A DNA stretch of 16,186 nt from assembly GCF_003243465.1 (NCBI RefSeq), contig NZ_QFQZ01000095.1, forward strand, positions 1 through 16,186. Reading direction: 5' to 3'. The position numbers and the translations under genes were made by a program. The stretch is from Caulobacter segnis (GTDB lineage Bacteria > Pseudomonadota > Alphaproteobacteria > Caulobacterales > Caulobacteraceae). Position 1 is the first letter of the stretch, and each line of letters starts with the position of its first letter. Below, in pieces: positions 1-6,527 of the stretch. A model generated the notes under the pieces. That model was given only the letters and a program-made list of their open reading frames with translations, ran no database searches and was not told where the DNA came from.

Positions 1-1
1 G

Positions 2-796
2 TCCGCCCAGACGGCTTCGGCCCAGACCGTCGCTCCAGCCGGCGCGGACTGGCGCGTGCCTGACCCTAACAACGTCATTGTGGTTGAGACGAACAAGGGG
101 CGGATCATCGCCGAGCTCTATCCGCAGGCCGCGCCGCACCATATCGAGCGCGTGCGAGGCCTGGTGAAGAGCGGCTTCTATGACGGCCTGACGTTCTTCC
201 GCGTGATCAGCGACTTCATGGCCCAGACTGGGGACCCGCAGAACACCGGCATGGGCGGCTCTGACCAGCCCAACCTGACCGCCGAGTTCAACTTCCGCCG
301 CGGGGCGGACCTGCCGCTCGGCGCCGGGTTCAAGGTCGGCAGCAACGAGTCTGGCTGGATCGACGCCCTTCCGGTCACCAGCCAGAACGCGGCGCTCGCC
401 TTGATGACCGCCGATCGCAAGGTCTCAACCTGGGGCAATTTCTGTCCTGGCGTGCTGGGCATGGCCCGGGCCGGCGACCCCGACAGCGCCAACAGCCAGT
501 TCTTCTTCATGCGTCAGGCCAACGCCTCGCTGGACAAGACCTACACCGCCTTCGGCCGTGTCCTGCAGGGGCTGGATGTGGTCCGCGCGATCAAGACGGG
601 CGAGCCCGTGCCCGATCCGCAGGACAAGATGCTGAGCGTGAAGCTGCTGGCCGACCTGCCCGCGGACAAGCGACCGAAGGTCCAGGTCATGGATACGCGA
701 TCGGCGGCCTTCAAGGCGCTCGTGACCAAGCGCCAGGGCGAAATGGGCGCAGGCTTCACCAATTGCGACATCGACATCCCCGTTCAGGTGAAATGA
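2..796 (+). CDS. Exported cyclophilin-type peptidyl-prolyl isomerase (5' end cut by window edge)
   Basis: A cyclophilin that should catalyse cis-trans isomerisation of Xaa-Pro bonds, probably in the periplasm. The frame is open to the left edge. A GTG at 56 could be taken as a start, but the upstream codons read through to DWRVPDP, which aligns with DWRTPAP in the mature part of the next gene, so the true start and most of the signal peptide lie outside the window. Core residues are present: FFRVISDFMAQ (equivalents of CypA Arg55, Phe60 and Gln63) and NSQFFF. The position of CypA Trp121 is Ser (SLDKTYTAFG). Relative to the minimal cyclophilin at 1732 it carries an extra ~46 residues before the GMAR strand, plus a C-terminal extension. 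Its only two cysteines are in NFCPG and TNCDI, both shared with the next gene. One base separates its TGA from the next ATG, so the two are probably co-transcribed. Confidence 0.88.
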   Translation, partial: SAQTASAQTVAPAGADWRVPDPNNVIVVETNKGRIIAELYPQAAPHHIERVRGLVKSGFYDGLTFFRVISDFMAQTGDPQNTGMGGSDQPNLTAEFNFRRGADLPLGAGFKVGSNESGWIDALPVTSQNAALALMTADRKVSTWGNFCPGVLGMARAGDPDSANSQFFFMRQANASLDKTYTAFGRVLQGLDVVRAIKTGEPVPDPQDKMLSVKLLADLPADKRPKVQVMDTRSAAFKALVTKRQGEMGAGFTNCDIDIPVQVK

Positions 797-797
797 G

Positions 798-1640
798 ATG
801 ACGCTGCTCCGCGCGCTGCCGCCCTGCCTGGCGCTCCTGATCAGCGCGAGCGCCGCCACGGCGGCGGCGCCGAGCAAGCCGACCGAAAGGGACTGGCGCA
901 CGCCAGCGCCGGAGACGATCCTGGTGATCGACACCAACAAGGGCCGTGTCCTTGTTGAGCTGGTCCCCGAGGTCGCGCCAAACCATGTCGCGCGCCTGCA
1001 GGAACTGACCCGCGCCGGTGTCTACGACGGCCGCACCTTCTTCCGGGTCATCGACCGATTCATGGCCCAGACGGGCGATCCGACCAACACGGGGGAGGGC
1101 GGCAGCGACAAGCCGAACCTGAAGGCCGAGTTCACCTTCCGCCGGACGGCCGAGACGCCCTTCGTTCCCATGGCCGCGCCGGCCGGGCTGGAAGTCGGCT
1201 ACTTGAAATCGCTGCCGGTCGTCAGCCAGGCCTGGAGCTGGAGCGAAATGACCAGCGACCACAAGGTGGCGGCCTGGGGGACCTATTGCCCGGGCGTCGT
1301 CGGCATGGCGCGCGACGAGGACAACAACTCGGCCAACAGCCAGTTCTTCCTGATGCGCCAACCCTATCCCTCGCTGGATAAGCGCTACACGGCTTTTGGA
1401 CGTGTCGTCAGCGGCCTGGACGTTGTGCGCGCCATCAAGACAGGCGAGCCGGTTGCGGCCCCGCAGGATCAGATGCTGAAGGTGCGACTGCTGTCGGACA
1501 TGCCCGAGGCCGAGCGGCCGAAGGTGCGGCTTATCGACCCCAAGGGGCCGTGGTTCGCGGCTGAAACTCAACGCCTGCGGGCGTTGAAAGGCGCGGACTT
1601 CTCTGTTTGCGACCTCGAGCCGCCGGTCGAAATCCGCTAA
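798..1640 (+). CDS. Exported cyclophilin-type peptidyl-prolyl isomerase, paralogue of the preceding gene
   Basis: 280 residues. The N-terminus is a typical signal peptide (residues 1 to about 24, hydrophobic LPPCLALLISA core, Ala-rich cleavage region ATAAA), so a periplasmic location is inferred. The cyclophilin core has Arg83, Phe88 and Gln91 in FFRVIDRFMAQ, and Gln182-Phe183-Phe184 in NSQFFL. The CypA Trp121 position is Ser (SLDKRYTAFG). An insert of about 46 residues lies between the FTFRR strand and GMAR. The mature protein has exactly two cysteines, Cys164 (TYCPG) in the insert region and Cys271 (SVCDL) near the C-terminus, at the same places as in the preceding paralogue; a structural disulfide is my inference. 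The ATG at 798 follows the upstream stop by one base, indicating a two-gene operon from a tandem duplication. The client proteins are unknown. Confidence 0.93.
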   Translation: MTLLRALPPCLALLISASAATAAAPSKPTERDWRTPAPETILVIDTNKGRVLVELVPEVAPNHVARLQELTRAGVYDGRTFFRVIDRFMAQTGDPTNTGEGGSDKPNLKAEFTFRRTAETPFVPMAAPAGLEVGYLKSLPVVSQAWSWSEMTSDHKVAAWGTYCPGVVGMARDEDNNSANSQFFLMRQPYPSLDKRYTAFGRVVSGLDVVRAIKTGEPVAAPQDQMLKVRLLSDMPEAERPKVRLIDPKGPWFAAETQRLRALKGADFSVCDLEPPVEIR

Positions 1641-1663
1641 GCGCCTGCCTGTTTGGGCGAGAC

Positions 1664-1697
1664 TTGGTTCACAGGGCCCCCTGAACCGCGCTAGAAG
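1664..1697 (+). promoter_or_regulatory. Candidate promoter for the cytoplasmic cyclophilin gene
   Basis: GCTAGAAG at 1690-1697 matches the Caulobacter housekeeping -10 consensus GCTANAWC at seven of eight positions. A weak -35-like TTCACA lies at 1668-1673, 18 bases before the TAGAAG hexamer. It sits in the 91-bp gap between the second and third cyclophilin genes, so the third gene may be transcribed on its own as well as by read-through. Confidence 0.4.
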
Positions 1698-1731
1698 CGC
1701 GGTCGCATCATCCGCCACATAAGGGAAGACC

Positions 1732-2199
1732 ATGTCGGCCGACCTCGAAAACACCCTGATCCTGACGCTGGAGACCGGTCCGGTCACGATCAAGCTGCGC
1801 CCCGACCTGGCCCCCGGCCACGTCGAGCGGATCAAGGAGCTGGTGCGTGAAGGCTTCTACGACGGCGTCGTCTTCCACCGCGTGATCCCGGGCTTCATGG
1901 CCCAGGGCGGTGATCCGTCGGGCACCGGCCGCGGCGGCTCGGACAAGCCGGACCTGAAGGCCGAGTTCAACAAGGAGCCGCACGTGCGCGGCGTCTGCTC
2001 GATGGCCCGCACGCCCGATCCGAACTCGGCCAACAGCCAGTTCTTCATCGTGTTCGACGACGCCACCTTCCTGGACGGCCAGTACACGGTCTGGGGCCAG
2101 GTGGTCGAAGGCATGGAACACGTCGACGCCCTGCCCAAGGGCGAGCCGCCGAAGGCTCCGGGCAAGATCGTCAGCGCCAAGATCGCCGCCGACGCCTAA
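1732..2199 (+). CDS. Cytoplasmic cyclophilin-type peptidyl-prolyl cis-trans isomerase
   Basis: 155 residues, the usual size of a single-domain bacterial cyclophilin (PpiB type), with no signal peptide, so cytoplasmic. It should isomerise peptidyl-prolyl bonds. The catalytic pocket is intact: Arg50, Phe55 and Gln58 in FHRVIPGFMAQGGDP, and Gln103-Phe104-Phe105 in NSANSQFFI. The CypA Trp121 position is Phe113 (FLDGQYTVWG) and the His126 position is Tyr118, both common in bacterial forms. The start is supported by a Shine-Dalgarno-like AAGGGAAG at 1721-1728. It lacks the insert and C-terminal extension of the two upstream paralogues. Cyclophilin genes next to queA-tgt are, as I recall, a recurrent arrangement in alphaproteobacteria. 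Whether it should be called ppiA or ppiB cannot be settled from sequence alone. Confidence 0.94.
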   Translation: MSADLENTLILTLETGPVTIKLRPDLAPGHVERIKELVREGFYDGVVFHRVIPGFMAQGGDPSGTGRGGSDKPDLKAEFNKEPHVRGVCSMARTPDPNSANSQFFIVFDDATFLDGQYTVWGQVVEGMEHVDALPKGEPPKAPGKIVSAKIAADA

Positions 2200-2221
2200 G
2201 CGTCTACGCATCGCCAAGTTT

Positions 2222-2259
2222 ACGGCTCCGGACTGCGTGTCCGGAGCCGTTTTCATTTT
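2222..2259 (+). terminator. Rho-independent terminator after the cyclophilin cluster
   Basis: A perfect 11-bp stem, 2222-2232 pairing with 2240-2250 (ACGGCTCCGGA / TCCGGAGCCGT), encloses a 7-base loop and is followed by TTTTCATTTTT. There is no T-run on the other side, so it acts on + strand transcripts only. It slightly overlaps the stop codon of the convergent gene that ends at 2253. Confidence 0.9.
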
Positions 2260-3224
2260 TCTTGGCGCCTGAAGGTCACGACGATGGGATGGTGATCGGA
2301 GCCTATCGCCGGCCCGCGCTCGACCTTGACCGCTCGCCAGGCCGAGCCGGAATAGACATGGTCGATCGGCAGGATGGGGGCGGGCGCCGTCGCGACGCGC
2401 GAGAACTGGCCGGCCGGCCAGGAGGGCAGGGCGCGGGTCCATCGCTGGAGGCCCAAGGCTCGGTCTTGCCTCTTGAGCGTGAAAGACCACGGCGTCGAAT
2501 TGAAGTCGCCCGCGATGATCAGGCTTTCGGGATCGAAGCCGGAGGCCGCCTTGACCAGCATCGCCGACTGGGCTTGCTGGCGGCCCGCTGGCAGAGGCCA
2601 GACATAGTGGACGCCGATGATCGGGATCGGTCCCGCAGGATTCTCGATCACCGCCCAGACGCCGGCCACGCCTCTCGGCAGAGCGCCGGAGGCGGTCATC
2701 TTCTTGCGTGAGAAGATCCAAGGCTCGCACCGGGCCGTCGCGCAGGACGTGAACGGATAGGCGGCGCGCAAGCCCTTGATGATCCGCCGCGCGGCGCCGC
2801 CGCCTTCTTCGATCACGACGATGTCGGCATCCTGCGCCAGCAACCACGCGAGGCTTCGCGCGGGCGCGTCGTTTTCCTCCCAGGCGTTGAACTGGATGAG
2901 CTTGAGATCGCCTGGGGCGATCGGTTCGGGCTTGTAGCGCGAGGCGCTCCAAACCTCTTCTCGGATCAGGAGCGCGGAGCCACACAGCGCAACGACGCCG
3001 AGGATCACGATCGCCTTGCGCTCGGCGCCCCTGGCGAAAGCGAGTCCGAGAATGACGGCGCCGGCGCCCATGCCGAGCCACAGCGGCGCCATATGGGTCA
3101 GGCTGTCGAGCGCGGGGCTGAGCGCGCCGCCGAGACTGGCGATGGCCAGGGTCGCGCCGACCAGGCCCAACATCAGGGCCGAGCCGCGCACCAGGAGACT
3201 CGAAAGTTGGGCGATCAGTCGCAT
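2253..3224 (-). CDS. Membrane-anchored endonuclease/exonuclease/phosphatase (EEP) family protein
   Basis: 323 residues. Three predicted transmembrane helices occupy about residues 13-33, 46-64 and 69-87, followed by an EEP (DNase I-like) fold. The metal and phosphate ligands of the family are visible: Asn113 in FNAWEEN, Glu139/Glu140 in IVVIEE, His206 in VHYVW, Asp240 and Asn242 in IIAGDFNS, Asp288-His289 in IDHVY, and Asp310-His311 in the terminal GSDHHP. It should therefore be a Mg-dependent phosphodiesterase or nuclease; the substrate cannot be told. Positive charges at the N-terminus and in the second loop (RGAERK), with an acidic first loop, suggest the catalytic domain faces the periplasm. 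Cys161 and Cys166 could form a disulfide there. The start ATG has no Shine-Dalgarno but lies just after a good promoter, suggesting a leaderless mRNA. It is transcribed away from queA and towards the cyclophilins. Confidence 0.88.
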   Translation of the reverse strand: MRLIAQLSSLLVRGSALMLGLVGATLAIASLGGALSPALDSLTHMAPLWLGMGAGAVILGLAFARGAERKAIVILGVVALCGSALLIREEVWSASRYKPEPIAPGDLKLIQFNAWEENDAPARSLAWLLAQDADIVVIEEGGGAARRIIKGLRAAYPFTSCATARCEPWIFSRKKMTASGALPRGVAGVWAVIENPAGPIPIIGVHYVWPLPAGRQQAQSAMLVKAASGFDPESLIIAGDFNSTPWSFTLKRQDRALGLQRWTRALPSWPAGQFSRVATAPAPILPIDHVYSGSAWRAVKVERGPAIGSDHHPIVVTFRRQEK

Positions 3225-3230
3225 GGGTTG

Positions 3231-3257
3231 CTGTTAGCACAGGCCGGCCGCCGTCAT
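3231..3257 (-). promoter_or_regulatory. Probable promoter of the EEP-family gene (leaderless transcript)
   Basis: Read on the - strand, ATGACGG (3257-3251), a 12-base spacer and GCTAACAG (3238-3231) fit the Caulobacter housekeeping promoter pattern TTGACGS-N10-14-GCTANAWC. The start codon begins 6 bases downstream of the -10 element, where the transcript itself would be expected to begin, so there is no room for a ribosome binding site. Confidence 0.6.
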
Positions 3258-3306
3258 CGCCTCAAGTTGAGAGGGCGCCGCCGCCGCGCCGCGGCGCGCC
3301 TGACTC

Positions 3307-3338
3307 TTGACCTTCGCGGCCCATCGTGCGCTTGAAGC
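3307..3338 (+). promoter_or_regulatory. Candidate promoter of queA-tgt
   Basis: TTGACC at 3307-3312 is followed by GCTTGAAG at 3330-3337, an imperfect match to the Caulobacter -10 GCTANAWC. The spacer is longer than usual. The queA ATG is 7 bases after the -10 element and has no Shine-Dalgarno, again suggesting a leaderless or nearly leaderless mRNA. Confidence 0.35.
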
Positions 3339-3344
3339 GCGCCC

Positions 3345-4451
3345 ATGCGCCTTTCCGATTTCGACTTCGATCTGCCTGAGGATCGCATCGCCCTGCGACC
3401 CGCCGAGCCACGCGACGCCGCGCGCCTGCTGGTCGTGAGCCCTGGCCAGGGGCTGGCCGACCACGTCGTCCGCGATCTGCCGGACTTCCTGCGTCCTGGC
3501 GACGCCATGGTGTTCAACGACACGCGCGTGATCCCGGCGCGGCTTTCGGGACTCCGGGAGGGCCGCACCACGGGTGGGGCGGACGGCACGCCGGTCGCGG
3601 TCGAGGCCACCTTGCATCGCCGCGTGGCGCCCGATCGCTGGAGCGCGTTCATGCGGCCGGGCAAGCGGCTGAAGGTCGGGGATCGGGTGGCGTTCGGCGC
3701 GCGCGACGACTGCGCCTGCGAAGCCGACCGGCTGGACGCCACGGTCGCCGAGAAGCACGAAGGCGGCGAGGTGGTGCTGACCTTCGATCTCTCTGGACCT
3801 GACCTCGATCTGGGCGTCGCCCGTCACGGCGACATGCCGCTGCCGCCTTACATCGCCGCCAAGCGCGGCGAGGACGAGCGCGACCGCGCCGACTATCAGA
3901 CCGTCTATGCACGCGAAGACGGCTCCGTCGCCGCCCCCACCGCCGGGCTGCATTTCACGCCCGATCTGCTGGACGCCCTCAAGGCCAAGGGCGTCTCGAC
4001 GCACTTCGTCACGCTGCACGTGGGGGCGGGGACCTTCCTGCCGGTCAAGACCGACGATGTCTCCGAACACAAGATGCACGCCGAGTACGGCCAGGTGACC
4101 CGTGAGGTCGCCGACGCCCTGAACGCCGCCCGGGCCGCCGGCGGCCGGATCGTCTGTGTCGGCACCACGAGCCTGCGCCTGCTGGAGAGCGCCACCGGCG
4201 AGGACGGCGTCGTGGCGCCGTTCGCCGACGAGACCGCGATCTTCATTACGCCAGGCTATCGCTTCCGCGCGGCCGACGTGCTGATGACAAATTTCCACCT
4301 GCCCAAGTCGACCCTGTTCATGCTGGTCAGCGCTTTCGCCGGACGCGAGACGATGCGCGCGGCCTATGAGCACGCCATATCGACGGGCTATCGCTTCTAT
4401 TCCTATGGCGACGGCAGCCTGCTGTTCCGCGCCGAGCCCGAGAGCCGCTGA
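3345..4451 (+). CDS. queA: S-adenosylmethionine:tRNA ribosyltransferase-isomerase QueA
   Basis: 368 residues, close to the family length of about 350. QueA transfers and isomerises the ribosyl moiety of S-adenosylmethionine onto 7-aminomethyl-7-deazaguanine in tRNA, giving epoxyqueuosine at wobble position 34 of the GUN-anticodon tRNAs (Asp, Asn, His, Tyr); cytoplasmic. Family signatures are present in order: N-terminal MRLSDFDFDLP, NDTRVIPARL (58-67), APTAGLHF (197-204), HVGAGTF (225-231), VGTTSLRLLE (272-281), MTNFHLP (314-320) and YSYGDGSLL near the C-terminus. The ATG at 3345 gives exactly the conserved N-terminus. Its TGA shares one base with the tgt ATG (TGATG at 4449-4453), so translation of the pair is probably coupled. 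The later enzyme QueG/QueH is not in this window. Confidence 0.97.
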   Translation: MRLSDFDFDLPEDRIALRPAEPRDAARLLVVSPGQGLADHVVRDLPDFLRPGDAMVFNDTRVIPARLSGLREGRTTGGADGTPVAVEATLHRRVAPDRWSAFMRPGKRLKVGDRVAFGARDDCACEADRLDATVAEKHEGGEVVLTFDLSGPDLDLGVARHGDMPLPPYIAAKRGEDERDRADYQTVYAREDGSVAAPTAGLHFTPDLLDALKAKGVSTHFVTLHVGAGTFLPVKTDDVSEHKMHAEYGQVTREVADALNAARAAGGRIVCVGTTSLRLLESATGEDGVVAPFADETAIFITPGYRFRAADVLMTNFHLPKSTLFMLVSAFAGRETMRAAYEHAISTGYRFYSYGDGSLLFRAEPESR

Positions 4452-5566
4452 TGGCCGCGTTCCCCTTCGAGATCAAAGCCACGGACGGCAAGGCGCGCAC
4501 CGGCGTCCTCAAGACCCCGCGCGGCGACATCCGCACGCCGGCCTTCATGCCGGTGGGGACGGCCGCCACGGTCAAGGCGATGACCGTCGACCAGGTCAAG
4601 GACACCGGCGCCGACATCATCCTGGGCAACACCTACCACCTGATGCTGCGGCCCTCGGCCGAGCGGGTGGCGCGGCTGGGCGGACTGCACAAGTTCATGC
4701 GCTGGGACAAGCCGATCCTGACCGACAGCGGCGGCTTCCAGGTCATGAGCCTGTCGGGCATCAGCAAGCTTACCGAGGAGGCCGTCACCTTCTCCAGTCA
4801 CGTCGACGGCTCCAAGCACGTCCTGACGCCCGAGCGGTCGATCGAGATCCAGGCCGACCTGCTGGGCAGCGATATCGTCATGCAACTGGACGAGTGCGTC
4901 GCTTGGCCCGCCGAGGAGGCACGGGCGCGCAAGGGCATGGAGCTCTCGGCGCGCTGGGCCAGGCGCTCGAAGGACGCCTTCGGGACCCGCGACACCCAGG
5001 CCCTGTTTGGCATCCAGCAGGGCTCGACCTTCGAGAACCTGCGCCGTGAATCTTCCGAGAAGCTGCAGGAGATCGGCTTCGACGGCTACGCGATCGGCGG
5101 CTTGGCGGTCGGGGAGGGGCACGAGGCGATGTGCGAGGTCCTGGACTACGCGCCAGGGCTGCTGCCGCACGACCGTCCTCGCTACCTGATGGGTGTCGGC
5201 AAGCCTATCGACCTGGTCGAGGCCGTGGCGCGCGGCGTCGACATGTTCGACTGCGTGCTGCCGACCCGTTCGGGCCGACACGGCCAGGCCTGGACCTGGG
5301 ACGGGCCGATCAATCTGAAGAACGCCAAGTACGCCGAGGATGACACGCCGCTGGATCCGACCAGCGACTGCCCGGCCAGCCGCGACTACTCCAAGGCCTA
5401 TCTGCGCCACCTGTTCAAGGCCGAGGAGATCCTGGGCCAGGTGCTGCTGTCCTGGCACAACATCGCCTTCTTCCAGGCGCTGACCGCCGCCATGCGCGCG
5501 GCGATCGCCGAAGGCCGTTTCGAGCAGTTCCGCCGCGACTTCGCGGCCCGACATCTGGCCCAGTAG
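4451..5566 (+). CDS. tgt: tRNA-guanine transglycosylase (queuine/preQ1 tRNA-ribosyltransferase)
   Basis: 371 residues, normal for bacterial Tgt. It exchanges guanine-34 for preQ1 in tRNA Asp, Asn, His and Tyr, the step before QueA. The TIM-barrel signatures are clear: FMPVGTAATVK, LGNTYHL, DSGGFQVMSL with Asp92, FGIQQGS, GGLAVGEG and RGVDMFDCVLPTRSGRHG with the catalytic Asp264. The zinc site is unusual. The family pattern C-x-C-x2-C followed 26 residues later by His reads here as Ser305-Asp-Cys307-Pro-Ala-Ser310, with His336 kept. The spacing is exact, so two of four zinc ligands are replaced by Ser (codons AGC at 5363-5365 and 5378-5380). The rest is conserved, which argues against a dead gene. 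It starts on the base that ends queA. Confidence 0.96.
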   Translation: MAAFPFEIKATDGKARTGVLKTPRGDIRTPAFMPVGTAATVKAMTVDQVKDTGADIILGNTYHLMLRPSAERVARLGGLHKFMRWDKPILTDSGGFQVMSLSGISKLTEEAVTFSSHVDGSKHVLTPERSIEIQADLLGSDIVMQLDECVAWPAEEARARKGMELSARWARRSKDAFGTRDTQALFGIQQGSTFENLRRESSEKLQEIGFDGYAIGGLAVGEGHEAMCEVLDYAPGLLPHDRPRYLMGVGKPIDLVEAVARGVDMFDCVLPTRSGRHGQAWTWDGPINLKNAKYAEDDTPLDPTSDCPASRDYSKAYLRHLFKAEEILGQVLLSWHNIAFFQALTAAMRAAIAEGRFEQFRRDFAARHLAQ

Positions 5567-5569
5567 AGG

Positions 5570-6271
5570 TCAGTAGGCGGGCCCCTTCGGCACGGTCGGC
5601 GCTTCCTCCTTGTGGATGGGGAAGCGCGGCCGGCGCGGTCCGTACGGATCGGGCGGCGGCGGCAGGCCAGGCTCGACGACAGGCGGTGGCGTCGGCGGCT
5701 TGTGCTGCGGCGTGGCGGGCGGAGAGCAACCGCGCGATTCTCCCAGGCCCTTAAGATAGGCGCGCCGAACGGCGCCGGACGCGATGGCGGCCTGAACGAG
5801 CCGGTCATGCCGCTCGGCGCCCGTCAGCTTACGCACCCAACCCCTAAAGGGGATCATGTCCTGCGCGGCGCTGGCCACGGCGCCCAACGCCGCCGTGCCC
5901 GCGGCCTTGCGTCCGCGATCCATCAGGTCCTCGTCCTGGTCGGCGGGCGTGCGGTCGAGGTCGTCGCCCAGGGCGGCGTCGAGCAAGCTCACCTGAGCCA
6001 CCAGAGTCGCGCAGTTGGCGACGACGGGCCGCATATAGGGGTCGTCCATGGCCTCCAGCAGCACGCGCGGGATCTTGGTGCGAATGACGTTCACGTCGCG
6101 TAGCGGCGCGGTCATGGCCCCGGTGATTCCCTCCTTGTTGGCGTCCGAGGTCGACTTGATGCGCTCGTCAGCGTCGGTCTGCGGCGGAATCGCGCCGGCC
6201 TGTTGTCGCGCCCAGGCTCCACCGGCGGCCGTCACCGCCAGAAAGGTCGCTAAAAGCAAGGTCCTACGCAT
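5570..6271 (-). CDS. Uncharacterised secreted protein with proline-rich C-terminal tail
   Basis: 233 residues; I do not recognise a named family. Residues 1-21 form a signal peptide (MRRTLLLATFLAVTAAGGAWA, cleavage expected after AWA). Residues 50-110 contain TAPLRDVNVIRTKIPRVL and a CATL...LDAALGDDLD stretch. Residues 120-180 look alpha-helical, Ala-rich then basic (WVRKLTGAERH, RRAYLKGLG). Two cysteines, Cys87 and Cys182, could pair after export. From about residue 183 the tail is dominated by proline (PPTPPPVV, LPPPPDP), probably extended and perhaps contacting peptidoglycan or another envelope partner. A Shine-Dalgarno-like AGGGTGA precedes the ATG at 6271. It converges on tgt with only three bases between the stops. 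Codon use matches its neighbours. A periplasmic or envelope role is inferred from the signal peptide only. Confidence 0.75.
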   Translation of the reverse strand: MRRTLLLATFLAVTAAGGAWARQQAGAIPPQTDADERIKSTSDANKEGITGAMTAPLRDVNVIRTKIPRVLLEAMDDPYMRPVVANCATLVAQVSLLDAALGDDLDRTPADQDEDLMDRGRKAAGTAALGAVASAAQDMIPFRGWVRKLTGAERHDRLVQAAIASGAVRRAYLKGLGESRGCSPPATPQHKPPTPPPVVEPGLPPPPDPYGPRRPRFPIHKEEAPTVPKGPAY

Positions 6272-6332
6272 GACTCACCCTAACCTGCTCACAGCTTTAC
6301 CACTCTGGCCGACAAAAACGGCGAAACCGTGC

Positions 6333-6361
6333 TTGCGACCGCGACAACCCCCGACTATGGT
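6333..6361 (+). promoter_or_regulatory. Candidate promoter of tRNA-Lys
   Basis: TTGCGA at 6333-6338 and TATGGT at 6356-6361 are separated by 17 bases, the optimal sigma-70-type spacing. The transcript would start roughly 30 bases before the mature tRNA 5' end. Confidence 0.4.
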
Positions 6362-6398
6362 CCGCGCCGCTTCCACCGGTCCCCGCCGGATCGTGAGC

Positions 6399-6473
6399 GG
6401 GCCGGTAGCTCAGTGGTAGAGCATTCGACTTTTAATCGAATGGTCCTGGGTTCGAGTCCCAGCCGGCCTACCA
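6399..6473 (+). tRNA. tRNA-Lys (anticodon UUU)
   Basis: A complete cloverleaf: acceptor stem GGGCCGG (6399-6405) with CCGGCCT (6463-6469), D stem GCTC/GAGC, anticodon stem TTCGA/TCGAA with loop CTTTTAA, so the anticodon TTT is at 6431-6433. Variable loop is TGGTC; T stem CTGGG/CCCAG has loop TTCGAGT. The discriminator A and CCA (6471-6473) are encoded. The first acceptor pair is a G-U wobble. It reads AAA and AAG lysine codons. It stands alone between the divergent secreted-protein gene and the cys operon. Confidence 0.97.
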
Positions 6474-6504
6474 AACTCAAGTCTCTGTTGTGAAAAAAGT
6501 TTCG

Positions 6505-6527
6505 ACGCCGCGAGCAGGGCGCGGCGT
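6505..6527. other. GC-rich inverted repeat between tRNA-Lys and cysT
   Basis: An 8-bp perfect stem (6505-6512 with 6520-6527, ACGCCGCG/CGCGGCGT) has a 7-base loop. No T-run follows on the + strand. On the - strand it is followed after six bases by TTTTTT (6493-6498), so it could only act as a terminator for antisense transcription; a role in ending the tRNA transcript is possible but unproven. The rest of 6474-6701, the presumed cys operon control region, shows no feature I can assign. Confidence 0.35.

Noticed and set aside
756..1835. Long - strand open frame (359 codons) across the second cyclophilin
   Set aside because: It is antisense to two clear cyclophilin genes; its translation is Arg/Gly/Leu-rich with no motif, the usual shadow in GC-rich DNA.
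1708..3240. 510-codon - strand open frame over the third cyclophilin and the EEP gene
   Set aside because: It runs antisense to the cyclophilin and in another frame of the EEP gene; its residues are Arg-rich and match nothing, while the EEP frame has full catalytic motifs.
3234..5554. Two long - strand open frames antisense to queA and tgt
   Set aside because: Shadow frames; queA and tgt on the + strand carry complete family signatures.
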